From NCBI RefSeq assembly GCF_004193775.1, contig NC_041016.1, forward strand, positions 42,023,522 to 42,087,521: a stretch of 64,000 bases of DNA. Direction: 5' to 3'. Of this stretch, positions 10,301-22,265 are shown one piece after another (within the stretch, counting starts at the first letter, position 1; each line of letters starts with the position of its first letter). The notes under the pieces were generated by a model. It did not search any database, was not told where the DNA came from, and worked only from the letters and a program-made list of their open reading frames with translations. Position numbers and translations under genes: made by a program. Source of the stretch: Glycine soja (taxonomy: Eukaryota; Streptophyta; Magnoliopsida; Fabales; Fabaceae).

Positions 10301-13300
10301 AACTTGTCCCCAAAAGAGTCTGAGTCTGAGGAGACTTCAATGAGATGTCTTGGGTGTGAAGCACTCCTTGGAGATGAAGGACTTCTAGTAGGTTCTGAAC
10401 TTGTAGCCATTTTCTAAAATAAGTATCCAATCAAGTGTCACTTATATAGTTTGCCCTTCAACATATCATTTGTCTTCCAGAGAGCGTGCAAGTACTTCTC
10501 AAGTCTTAGCAGCTCAACCTTGATCCTTCTAACATAATCCCTTTCTAGTGAAGGATCATATACTTCCAATGCTAGACCAGGGTCTTCTTCTTCAATTAAG
10601 GGATTCATATGAGAGGTGAAGAAGAATCTAGAGAAAGGAAGACACACAATAAAGGAATTGATGCAGTCAGACTTAGAATAGAACTCCCTTGTCCATGAGC
10701 AGACCATGTTGAAAGGAGTATCCTTTGTAAAGCAAGTGTGGTTCAAAGTTTGATAGCATTGTCATATCTCATGATGAATTCCATCTCTAGGAGGCTACTC
10801 ATTAGGTTCCAAACCTGAGTAGTGTGCCTTTAGTTTGTAGAATCTCATCATCGCATACCAATCTAGATTTGTGTGCTCTCTTTTCTTCTTGATAGCCTCA
10901 AGTTTGTGCTTAAAGAGCCTTCCAAGGAGAACTTTGTAGCATATCTAGTTGGTGGAGCATCCTCATCTTCTTCAATCAATACCTAATTTCCCTTGTAGCA
11001 GTTAGCCTGCTAGTACAACATAGGCTTATCAATTGTTATTTGGAACTAAGTGTTTGGAGTGGCAATGCAAGAAAATTGTGATCCAAGCATGAACTGGAGC
11101 TAAGTTTTGAACCTCTCCAAATGTCTTAAGGAAGTCTGCCTTAGTCGAATTTCTTCTTTGTAAGTAGATAACTTCATCTTTGTTCTGGTCAAAAGTTTGG
11201 TTGTTCCCTCTCTTGAAAGTTGGTACTTTCCTCAAGTGACTTTAAGGAAATCTTCAACCTGGAAAGTCTTTCTAGATTTTGTGAGATTTCAAGGAAGAAC
11301 AAGAGCACAAATGAGACCCATTAATTTTTTATGGCCCAATGGAAAAAAGAAGGGCATCTCATATGATTCGGCTTCTCTACTTCTCCAAACTATGGCACTA
11401 GGTGGTAGGCTTCACTGTTTTGTTGGCTTATGCTCAAAGATGAGATTGTTGGGATTGCAAGGAATACTTTGTCTGATGGGGAATTCCTTAAACACTTGTT
11501 CCCTTTGCCTATATCACCTAAATGCATCTACTTCTTTGTTTGGGTGCACTTCCCAAGTATAGCAATAAGGATAGTTAAAGGGATATATCCTAGGCAGTAT
11601 TCTCATAATCGAACTGACCATCAAATTGGTGAAGGCACTAGTTCAAGTTGAACCAATTTTAATAAAATAATTTTTTAATATTTCAATATAATATCCTAGT
11701 AATATTGAACAAATGTACATAAATTGATAATAATAAAAAGTAAACTTCACATAAAAGTGTCATAAGTTATAATATTTCTATTTTAAAAAATAAAACAAAA
11801 CGACGTCATTTTGAAAGTATTTTTTTTAAAGAAAAATAGTTTTAAGTGAAATCGGTTAAACCAATTATCCAATTGGGTTTTACTAGTTTTTGACCAGTAC
11901 AGCGGTTTTGAGCCAATTTAAGAACGCGTCAATTTTTAGGAAGCGTTAGATCAAACAAGTGACCAGTTGCTGGTCAAACCGACCGGTCCAGTCTGGGTTT
12001 CAAAACCATGATCCCAAGGAAGCCTTTTTTTTCAGAGATCTAGGAGATTGATCTTGTCAAGTTCCACTTGCTGCACTTCTAGATGAAGTATGTAGGATCC
12101 AACTTCACCTTTTCCTCTCCAAACTCTATTGCAAGTTTGTCACTCACAAATCTTGTAATCTTTGAACCCAAGATGGAGATTGACATTAACATTCAGATCA
12201 ATAGGCAAAACATGTGAAGGCTCAACAAATGGATGAGTAGGAAGGATCAAATTTAGAGGTCTTGTGTCTGGCTTCATTAGAACTTTGTTTCATATGGAGT
12301 AGATATGAGAAAGTCCTATAGGCTTGGAAGTAATGTCAACTACCTTATGAGCTTCCCAAAGTTCTACCATTTCTTCAATGGACACTGACTTTTTCACTCT
12401 ATATTATTCCTCCATTCTTCTAAGTCATTCCTCGTCTATTGCATCAGACAAAGCAACAACAATAATTTGTTCGCCAGCTTCAGACATTGTTCTTTTTCTT
12501 TAAGAGATGTTTAAATGGAGAACTAAAGCATTGCCTCTTCCAATGTTTCCCTCTTAGAAGGGTTCATGTTGTCATCAACAATTCCATATTGCAGCTCAAC
12601 TTGCTTTTCCGCAACATCCAAAGACATGAGTTCAACTTCATGCTCTATTGTAGATTGCCCTTCTGTCTTCTCAAGCTCAACCTTTTTCTGCTCATCTTCT
12701 AATTGAGCCTTCACAAACTCCAAAAGTACATCCTCAAGCATAAACTCACTATCTACTTCCATCATGGTGGCGTCTTCAACATTTTTCTACATCACTTCCT
12801 CAGCAAACCAAGCCTTCAGAGATTCCAAACAACATTATCTGGATTTTCTTGAAACTCCTTGCCAGCCAAGGCAACTAGCCTCGCATGCTCAACAAGCTTC
12901 TTCATGTGCTATTCAATAGACAGAGCTTCAACCGAGGCCAGGATGCCTTCCTCCATCTTAATGGCCTTTTTCCTTTCTAGGGACTTATCAATGTTTCCCT
13001 TATTCCTTGATTCATCTAAGGACATATTTTAGACCTTAACAAAAGCATCTTCTCACTTTTTGCTCAAGGGGGTGAAGGTTTTAGTTGAGGTTGAGGTGAT
13101 GGAGGAGGTGAAGACTTAAGTGGAAGGGCTAGTGAAGACTGAAGTGGAAGGGCTAGTGAAGATGAAGATTAAGGGGTTGGAGTCTTAAGAATCTCAACTT
13201 CAGACTCTTGATCCTTAAGTGAAGAGAAGGATTGAAGGGCAAGGTGTTTGATCTTGATGGTTGGTCTTTTAGGTACAGGTTCAAATCTGGGTTCAAACTT

Positions 13301-14160
13301 ATAGTCTTTAGCCTTTCTTTTTTGGGTAGTCTTAGTTTAGGATTTAAGCGTGGTTGTTTTCTGCGCTTCTTTGGTTGGTCTAAGGGCTTAAGGTCTAAAG
13401 GTGGTGTAAGTATTTTCTTTTGGTGGAAAGTTTGGATCTAGGCTAGGCAGGTTTGGTCTGAGGGGTAGGTTTGTGTTTAGGTTGAGATTGCTCCCCTTGC
13501 ATGTTGATCTTGAGTTCATGTCATCTAGCCTACCAAAAATTGTGATTCCTCCTTGGATTCCTTCTTGACCTTCTTTTTATGTGTTTTTTAACATATTCTA
13601 AGAATTTTTCAGCAATCCTCATCTTCAGAAAAGTCATTTCGTTCAGTTGTGTTGCTTCACCAAAAGACATCATTCCAGAAACATCAACACCAACACCAAC
13701 ATTCCTCGTGATTTAGGTAAAAACCATACCATAAGGAACTAGGTTTTTCTTGTCCTCTGGGTTGAATCTGTCCTTGAATGCTTGCAAGCAATAGCAGAAG
13801 ATAACTTCTGACAGATTTGCCTTCTCTGTTACCATCACCTTATACATCCAGAGTCTATCTTTGTTGCTCACATAGTCTATGGACTGGAGTTTGAGCATCA
13901 CCATGTTTAACAGGATGTTGTGGATGAGTACGCATATATATGACATATTTGTAATAGTCAGAAAGTAGTTCAACCTCTTTCTATTAGTTGTGTCTAGCCT
14001 AGGACTGCCGTATATCATTAGGTCCACTATCTCCTAGGAAATATTCGTCTTCCAATCTTTATCAAACATCAAACCCTCTTTCAGACATACAAACACAATC
14101 ACGATGGTTGTTGGAGAGATGACCACCTTCGTTCCTCTTATGTTGACTTTGTCATGAGAA
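10301..14160 (-). pseudogene. Post-pol extra coding region, degenerate
   Basis: This lies downstream of RNase H on the minus strand. In SIRE-type Copia elements that position holds an extra open frame often called envelope-like; whether this region is that frame is inference. Visible parts are a segment at 14160-13713 with NIRGTKVVISPTTI and DKKNLVPYGMVFT, similar in style to the 'putative plant transposon protein' domain; a Ser/Pro-rich stretch at about 13200-13050; an acidic, probably coiled-coil 80-residue frame at 12765-12523; and two short frames at 11235-11029 and 10746-10438. A further start at 10409 (MATSSEPTRSPSSPRSAS) is open until the CACTA end at 10300. Frames are broken throughout. 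No fusion peptide or transmembrane segment could be supported. Confidence 0.45.
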
Positions 14161-14479
14161 TTCAATGTTCCAAAAGATTCTCTTTGAGTTCCCGCCTTAC
14201 CTTTTATATGTTTTGAAAAGAAGAGAGAGAAATGAACAATAATTGTTCAAATTAGATTAAATATTTTTCAAAAAATACCACTTCAATCATAGTGAAAAGG
14301 GTAGCACACATCTTTTAAGAGAAAACAAAGGGTTTTTATCTTTGTGAACATGATTCCATTTTCGTCTGTAGACCTAAACACACATCAATCCTAATAGATT
14401 AATGAAAACTTATAAGACAATGATATTGTATGTGGAATAAAGGGCATATCAATAATCTGATAACTTAAGCATATTCAAA

Positions 14480-17400
14480 TGTTCCTTAATACAGAAGAAG
14501 TGATCTTCAGACAAAGGCTTAGTAAAGATATCAGCTCATTGATGATCTACATCTACAAATTTTATATCAAAAACACTTTTTTGCACTTAATCAGAATAAA
14601 ATGATATCCTATCTCAATATGCTTACCCTTTGAATGTTGTATAGGATTTTTAGATAGGTTGATTGCACTAGTATTGTCACAATATACAGGTTCATTGTTC
14701 TCAAAACTAGAGTAATCTTCTAGCTGACACTTTAGACATAGTTGTTGTGAGAAACAATTGGTAGTAGACACATACTCAGCTTCGGATGTAGCTAGAGTAA
14801 TGGAACTTTGCTTCTAGATTTCCCAAGATACCATACAAGCCCTAATAAAGTGACATCAACCACTTGTGCTTATTCATTCTACTTTGTCTCCTACATAGTA
14901 TGCATCGCAGTATCCTACTAACCTACAATCTTGATTTTTCTTATAAAACATACTAAGGTTAGTGGTGCCAACAAGATAATGTAAGATCCTCTTAACAACT
15001 TTGAGATGTGACTCTTAAGGATCAGACTCAAATTTAGCACATAAACAAGCATTATACATAATATTATGTCTACTAGCTATCAGATATAGAAGTGAACAAA
15101 TCATACCATGCAGATCGTATGATCTATTGGTTTATTTGATTCATCTTTGCTCAGGGGATTGGAGGCTTGCACAGAGGTTTCATAGGCTTAGCACCTTCCA
15201 TATTTAAATTATTCATAAGTTCTTTGATGTACTTCTACTGATGTATGTATATACCTTTGCTTTCTTGCTTAATCTGAAGTCCCAAAATGAACTTAAGTTC
15301 TCCCATCATGCTCATTTCAAACTCAATCTTCATCATATCAAAGAAATCCTTGCACAAAGATTCATTAGTAACTCCAAATATAATATCATCTACATAAATT
15401 TAAAATATAATGAAACCATTTCCAACTTCTCTTCTAAAAAGAGTAGTATTAACTTTGCCTCCGAAAAAACCATTTTCTAAAAGAAAAGAGCTCAGTCTAT
15501 CATACCATGCACGAGGTGCTTGTTTCAAATCATACATAGCATTTTTAAGTTTAAACACATGATCTAGAAAAGTGTGATCTTCAAAACCAGGAGGTTCTTA
15601 AACATAGAGTTCCTCCTCAATGAAACCATTTAAAAAGGCACTCTTAACACCCTTTTGTAAAAGATTTATGTTTTTATGAGCAACAAAGGCAAGCATGATT
15701 CTCATAGCTCCAAGTCTATCAACAAGATCAAAGGTTTTAGTGAAGCTTATACCTTCTTGTTGCCTATAGCCTTAAGCTACTAATCTTGCTTTGTTTCTTA
15801 CCACTTTACCTTGTTCATTCAGTTTATTTCTAAACACCCATCTTGTTCCAATAATATTTTTGTTCTCCGGCTTGGTACAAGTGCTCATACTTCATTTTTG
15901 GTAAACTGGTAAAGCTCCTCTTACATGGCAATGATCCAATCATCATTTTCCAGTGCCTCGTCTATCATTTTAGGTTCTATTTTTGACACATAGGCATAAG
16001 AAACAATATCTTTGAATAATGATCTAGTTTTGTCTCCTTTAATATGATCTCCAATAATCTTATCTTGAAAGTGGCAGTTCACAAACTTCCAATCCTTTGT
16101 TTGAGCTTGTTGATCAAATGATCCTTCAAACTGAGGAAGAATTTCCTAAGACTTTTTTACTTCATCTTCTTTAGGTTCAACAGATGGACCAATCTGCAAA
16201 TCTACAAAATCATCCTCAAGATCTTATAGCTTCCTATCATACATTATTCTATCATTGAACTTAACATGGATGGATTCCTCTACAACCAAAGTCCATGGGT
16301 TAAACACTTTATAGTCTTTAGATGTACCATAATACCCTTGGAAGGTTCCTTTATCCACCTTTGAATCAAATTTTGCAAGTTCTCTTATGTTTAGGATAAA
16401 ACACTCACATCCAAAGGGATGAAAGTATGAAATATTGGGTCTTCTTCCTCTCTATAGTTCATAAGGATTCTTTTTTTTTATCAAAGGTCTGATCGTTATT
16501 CTATTTTAAACATAGCAAGTTGTGTTCACTGCTTTTACCAAGAAGTGCTAAAGAAGAGAATTTTCGCAAAACATGGTCTAGCCATTTCTTGCAGAATTCT
16601 ATGTTTATGCACAAGGAAGTATACCCATGTATATCTTGAATGGTCATCAACTATGACAAAACCATATTTCTTACCTCCCAGACTCCACATTCTAGTTGGT
16701 CCAAAAAATCCATGTGCAACAATTGTAATGGTCTAGAAGTGGAAACAACACCTTTAGATTTAAAAAAAAAGTTTTGATTTACTTCCCTTGTTGACATACT
16801 TCACAAATAAGATGGGTTTTTAAACAATCCTTTTGCTAAATCCTTTTTAGACAATTTTGAAATATGTTTTAGATTGGCATGCCCAAGTTTTTTTTTGTCA
16901 AATCAATCTTTCATCTTCTCTGGGCAACAACCACATTACATTTTGTTTACTAAGACCTATCAGATTCATCTCATACATATTGTTGTGTCGTACAATAGTA
17001 AAGAATGACCCATCATCTTCTATCTTAACTATACATTGGTCTTTGTTGAATGACTCAATATAGCCATTGTCACATAATTGAATTATGATTAACATATTAT
17101 ATTTCAAATTTTCAACGTATAAGACATTGTCTATGGAGACTAGAGAAGGAATACAACCTTTATCTATAACAATGATCTTCCCTTTACCCATGCCTCAAAA
17201 GGCAACTATTCCTCCTTCAACTAGTTTTAGGTCGAGGAACATAGACCTTTCCCCGTCATGTGTCATGAGTAGCCATTATCCAAGTACCAACTTAAACTCT
17301 GGCCTTTTCCTACCAAGAATATCTCGACTTTCTCATATGTGTCAACCATCGAGTATATGTTGGCTTGCTCATCGTCTGAACCACTACTCTTTTCACTAAG
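14480..17400 (-). pseudogene. Copia pol (protease-integrase-RT-RNase H) pseudogene
   Basis: This pol polyprotein would process, reverse-transcribe and integrate the element. On the minus strand: WYLDNGYS-stop-HMTG at about 17300-17260 is the protease site, where DNG replaces the usual DSG. IPSLVSIDNVLYVENLKYNM (17160-17090) and LIGLSKQNVMWLLPRE (about 16950-16910) belong to the protease-integrase linker. GFIEEELYV (about 15620), LKNAMYDLKQAPRAWYDRL (about 15550-15490) and YVDDIIFG (about 15385) are reverse-transcriptase motifs. GELKFILGLQIKQ lies near 15290. SEAEYVSTTNC and PVYCDNTSAINLSKNPIQHS (14790-14630) are RNase H. Many stops, largely TAA and TAG at former Gln or Trp codons, inactivate it. 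Confidence 0.8.
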
Positions 17401-17439
17401 TCATCCTAGGTGACCATTAGAATTTTCTTTTTCAATTGG

Positions 17440-18236
17440 GGACACTAAGCTTTCATGTGTTGATGCTTTTTGCATTCAAAGCAAATGATCCCATTACTCT
17501 CCTCCTTATACTTCTTGAATCTAGTGTTTTTTCTTTTGGAGGAATCTTGAAAATTTTTGTTTTTTTTCAAAATTGACTTGAACTTTTTGGACATGAGAGA
17601 AACTTAATCATCTATGGATCCTCAAAAGAAAATTTGTGATGCATCAAACTCAGCCATCTGCACTTAAAAAGCTTTAGAGAAGCTCTTCTTTTATTCTCTT
17701 CTCAAGTTAGTTTATCTAGACATTAGGGCAGTGGAATCTCTTTGGCAGATGATATTTGTTATGAAGATGAACTTCATGAACTTGGAGGATGCCAACTAAT
17801 TTATCCCATGCAAGAGTCTCAAGGTTTCTAGCTTCGTTAATGATCGCTATTTTTGGTTCCTACACCTTGGGAAAGCTATCAAGTACCTTCAAGTTTATAT
17901 GAGCTTTGGTGAAGGTATGTCCCAAATTTTCTAGCCTGTTCAAAAGCACTTGTAGTCTTCCAAACATGTCATCCACAGATTCTCCTTTCATGGAGAAAGT
18001 CTTATAGTGTCTCAATTAGAGTGACAATCTTTCTCAATTGTACATCTTTTGTATCTTCATAATAGATGCTCAATGAATCCTAGATCTCTATCTATTTTAA
18101 GTCTGTAGACTTTGTTATACTCATTTTTGGATAAAGCACATGTTAAAGTATAATGAGGATAATCCTTTCTTGTGAAGCCTGGAGGCCTTGTGAGGGATGC
18201 TCCCTGAGTAATGAAATGACCATTGTTATCTGCCAT
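17440..18236 (-). pseudogene. Copia gag pseudogene
   Basis: The start codon at 18236 gives MADNNGHFITQGASLTRPPG, the usual beginning of SIRE-like gag. The zinc knuckle CFECKKHQHMKA-stop-CP lies at about 17480-17440, with the CX2CX4HX4C spacing preserved apart from the stop. Several stops interrupt the region between. Gag would package the element RNA. The start lies about 50 nt inside the primer-binding site, as expected. Confidence 0.72.
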
Positions 18237-18283
18237 CAGGATCTTTTTCCTCCATAAACTGCCAGGTGCTCAACCCATAAAGA

Positions 18284-18302
18284 TTGAGCTCTAATACTAA
18301 AT
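18284..18302 (-). other. Primer-binding site of the Copia element
   Basis: On the minus strand the sequence TTAGTATTAGAGCTC directly follows the presumed LTR end. It resembles TGGTATCAGAGC, complementary to the initiator tRNA-Met 3' end, with several changes. Confidence 0.6.
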
Positions 18303-19400
18303 TGTAAAGGAAAATATCACAAAATTGGGGGTTGATTTGTGATTTTAGAATTTTCCTAAACCTTTTTCAAAAACACAAATCTTAACATCTGAAAAAAGTT
18401 CTTTGAAAGATAGATAACAAAATTTCTCAAATTTATACAATCAGAGATGATTGAAATAGCCTTTGTAAAAACATAATTTCAAAAACAAAAAATCAAACTC
18501 ACACCCAAGGTCGGATAAAACATAGATAAAGATATATGTCAACCACAATAGATTTTATATTGATTCGCCTCTACCATTGAGATTACGTCTAGTTCTTGGC
18601 AAATCACCAAGTTTCACTAACTTCTCAAAGTTACAAGGACTCAACATTGTCACTTTTGGCTCTTACACAACAAGCTTTACACCAAGCTTACAAACAACCT
18701 AGTATTCTTTGTCTTATCAATCCATTTCTTGCTCCAATACAAATCAAAAGATTTATTGATAGGTTGACCCATTAACTAATTCTTAATCATCTTACAGACA
18801 TATTTACAATCTAAGCACTTAGTCTTTTCTCTTAACAAGAAATATACAAAAAATATGGTATTTGAATGTTACAAGAAATATACAAAAAGCTTTTCATGGA
18901 AAGAATTTGAATGTTAGCACATAGGATTGTTACCCTTTTTCAAAGCTTATGGTATTTATAGGTCTTCTTCTTCAAGTGTTCGTTGTCTCTAAATGGACGT
19001 ATTTCTTCCCTTAAGCTTGTATATGAAGATTGTGATCATCATAACATTTAATGGTTGCATTGAATCCATGTGCGCTTCATGCTTGAAAATCACCCTCTTT
19101 AGCTTTTGTGAAGAACACTTCAATAGGAAACCCCTTTTCTTCAAAATAGGTCTATAAGAACATGACACGTCTTTTAATATGGTTTAGCAACTCCAAAGAG
19201 TTTGGGCTTAATATATTCTTCATTGGATTCGATAGATCTAAGAGAATGTATTGTAACAAAGTTGTTGCAAAATGAATCTAGAACATATAATATTAAATGA
19301 AGCCTTAATTGCATTCTTTAATGATGTATCAAATCATGAGATATCTTTACTTCTGTATGGAACTCCAAACACAGATTTGTGAAGCATGGCCTAATATCAC
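18303..19400 (-). repeat. Probable 5' LTR of the SIRE-like Copia element
   Basis: On the plus strand TG at 18303 begins sequence immediately outside the primer-binding site, which is where the 5' LTR of the minus-strand element must lie. With no second LTR in the window, its outer end cannot be fixed; about 19400 is the limit before the duplicated repeat block begins. The sequence is AT-rich with no coding signal. Confidence 0.45.
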
Positions 19401-19504
19401 ATAAGACTCAACTTTTAACCTTAGTATTTATTTGGATCTAATCAAAATATTTAAAGGTGTTGATTTTTCTTAAGACACAAATGTCTTTTTAATTAACATG
19501 TGTA

Positions 19505-20847
19505 ATTTACTCAATTATTTAAATTATAATGATATCTACTAAATTAAAAATAAATGTTGTTCCATTTAATTAATAGAATTTATGTGTATTTTATTCATGA
19601 CCAAGGAGTAGTTCATGACAAACTTTCAACAAGACAGCGATACATGAATAATCAAATACACACTCGAATGAGAGGAATCCAATGGTTTTGCAGGTGTGGG
19701 ACTAATGTATAGTTAAAGATGACTTAAAAAAATTAATTAACACTACATATAGCAACAAAATGCATCTACCTTTTGGTACTCCATCTTATATGAACATGTC
19801 AAGGTTCGGTTATTTCAAATATCCTTTGCAATGGATGGAAGGCTCATTGACAAAAGTAGAAGTTAAAAGAAGCAAAAGAAACATTTCAAAGCTTAATCAT
19901 GGAGGTGCATTATAAAGAAGAATTAGCTAAATCAAATCCCAATTCAAGAATTGTCTCATATGTATAATTTGAAGATTATTTCAGCAAACTTGGAAATAAT
20001 AATTTGGAAAGCAAAATTACCCCCAACGATGAATACTCAAGATGCTTTTGTAGGCCGAAGTTTATTTGGGAGGATTGCCTAGCTTTTGGGCTAAATACTT
20101 AATTAAGCCCATTTTCTATTTTTTTAAATGTAATTTTCATTCTTATTTTTGGGATAAGTTCATATGTCTTTTCATTCTTATTTTTTTTAAACGTAATTTT
20201 CATTCTTATTTTTTGAGGTTAAACATGCTTTCTAGCCTAAACATGGTCTGAAAAGTAAATGCATAATGTATTTCAACATTAATGTTTTAAAAAGTGAGAG
20301 AAAAATGAGAAGTGAAACACTATTTTTTAACAACATAATAAATTCTATTTTTATATGAATACCCTAATTGTTATATATGTAACTGATTTCCTGCATCAAT
20401 GTTATATATACATGTAACCTAACTTGCATTTCACATATAGGGCATGTTTAATTTGTCATTTGACGATTTCAAATGTTTGTTCACAAGTTTTAAAGTGGAC
20501 AAGCAGAGAAGTAACTATACTAACTATACTACTCAATTGAAGAAAAAAAATATAGATTATGTTTAACTCAAACATTTTTTCCAACATACCTAAAGTCACT
20601 CACCCCACCCCAAACACAGATCAAAAGGACTCCCCACATTGTTGAATTAAGTGTCACTATTATCCAGGGGGCAACCTAAAGGTACTTCAAAATGTGTTCC
20701 CACCGTGTATTTAGACTTGTGAAGAGACAATGACATAATGAATGTCATGTTGTTGGCACTAATCAAACACAATGATGCAAGAAGAGACAACCATACACTC
20801 TGGCTTGGTCACCAACCAATAGAGAATGACAAAAATGATCATGTTGA
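19505..20847 (+). repeat. Dispersed repeat unit, copy A
   Basis: This block is colinear with 22266-24838. For example, TACATGAATAATCAAATA and GAAGAGACAATGACATAAT occur in both. Copy A has about 430 bp (19790-20230) that copy B lacks. It has no insertion at the site (20675-20682) where copy B carries the fold-back element. No coding capacity was recognised. Confidence 0.75.
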
Positions 20848-21858
20848 GGTAACCTTTCTTTTCTTTCTTAATTCAAAATTTTATTTTATTTGGAATTTTT
20901 TTTTCACAAATACCCACTATTATGAATATATTCACTCCTATACATGTCTTTTTGTGGGGGTAAGAACCACTTTTCTTACAATGTTTTGCTTTATGTTTGT
21001 TAAACTTTGAAAAACTGAAGTCTTTGAAAAAACCTTCTACAATTGAAAATTTTCAAATTATCTTTCCTCTCCAATGTGGTATTCTTGCAGTGCAAATTAT
21101 TTTACTTTCCATAATTCTACCTTCTTAATAATTTATTCGTTTATAGCATTGGTCGGTGATAAATGCTTTATTGAGAAAAAAGTACATATTTCCAACTTTG
21201 AGATTTTGGGTTTCATCTTTCGTTGATCCCTGTGGAGACAAATCAATTTGCACATGACAACTTCCTCTAAGATCTAGTAAATTGGCATTTATAATCATAC
21301 AAAAAGTTCACATAGTTCACACACACAAGAGTAAAAAACATTAAGGCACATGTAGATTGATTTGTGTGTGCGTGTGAACTATGTGAACTCTTTGTATGAT
21401 TATAAATGTCAACTTACCAAATCTTAGAGAAAGTTGGCACATGCGGATTGATTCGTCCATACACGGATCGACTTGACAAAAGATGAAACCCAAAATGTCA
21501 AAAGTGGAAATGTATATTTTTTTCTCAATAAAGCATTTATCATAGACCAACCCTGGAAATGGCTAAATCATTAAGAAGGTAGAATTATGGAAAGTAAAAA
21601 AGATTTGCATTGGAAGAATGACACATTTGAGAGAAAATATAATTTACAAATTTGTAATTATGGAAGGTTTTTTCGAAACTTCAGTTTTTTTTCAAAGTTT
21701 ACCAAACATAAAGCAAAGCACTAAAAGAAAAGTGGTTCTTAGTCCCAACAAAAAAAAAACCGTATAAGAGTGAATATACTTATAAAAGTGAGTATTTGTT
21801 TAACAAACTTTCCAAATAAAATAAAATTTTGAATTAAAAAAGAAAAGAAAGGCTAACC
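20848..21858. repeat. Large inverted repeat, ~0.5 kb arms
   Basis: The left arm (20848-21330) is the reverse complement, with small differences, of the right arm (21361-21858), around a spacer of about 30 bp. Matching pieces include CTTTCTTTTCTTT/AAAGAAAAGAAAG at the outer ends, AGTTCACATAGTTCACAC against GTGTGAACTATGTGAACT at the centre, and ATTTATAATCATAC against GTATGATTATAAAT. A transcript would fold into a long hairpin. The outer ends are GGTAACC.../...GGCTAACC, and the same outer-arm sequence recurs at 24775-24838. Confidence 0.8.
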
Positions 21859-22265
21859 CATGTCACTCTGCAGCGAATCCAGGCATCTGATTTAGCCTCT
21901 GCGAGTTAGGTTAAATAGATATAGGGGTTAGCGATTAGGGTCCAATCACCTTCAACTTCCCAATGGTGGTTTCATGGCAACATGGTGTTTGGATTTGGTG
22001 GGATTGGTTCACCCTCCTGGTAGTGATTTCATGACAACATGGTTTTTGGACTTGGTGGGGGTGGTGCATCTTGTGGTGGAAGGAATAGGATTAGGGATTT
22101 AGGTGTGAAGTTTTAACAATGTGAATAGGTAAAATGGGAAGTTTTTTTTTATTTCACTCAACATTAACACCATCATTTAATGGCAATGACTTAGGGAAGA
22201 GAAAAGTAATGCATTTTAACATAAGGGGTGTACGTGTAAGAAGTCATAAACTCAAGAGGGATGAG
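21859..22265. other. Unassigned spacer between repeat blocks
   Basis: It contains two similar short segments, each with ATGGTG/ATGGTTT followed by TTTGGA and a TTGGTGGG run (about 21960-22060). No gene was recognised. Confidence 0.4.

Larger units (their letters stand above)
10301..18302 (-). mobile_element. SIRE/Maximus-like Ty1/copia retrotransposon, degenerate
   Basis: On the minus strand the order is primer-binding site (18300-18284), gag (18236-17440), protease, integrase, reverse transcriptase, RNase H (to about 14480), and then about 4 kb of further decayed coding-like sequence. Protease-integrase-RT order is diagnostic of Ty1/copia, and a long region after pol is typical of the SIRE/Maximus lineage. 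The left (3') LTR is missing; the element ends against the CACTA terminus at 10300. Some sequence near 10301-10410 could belong to another unit. Confidence 0.75.
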
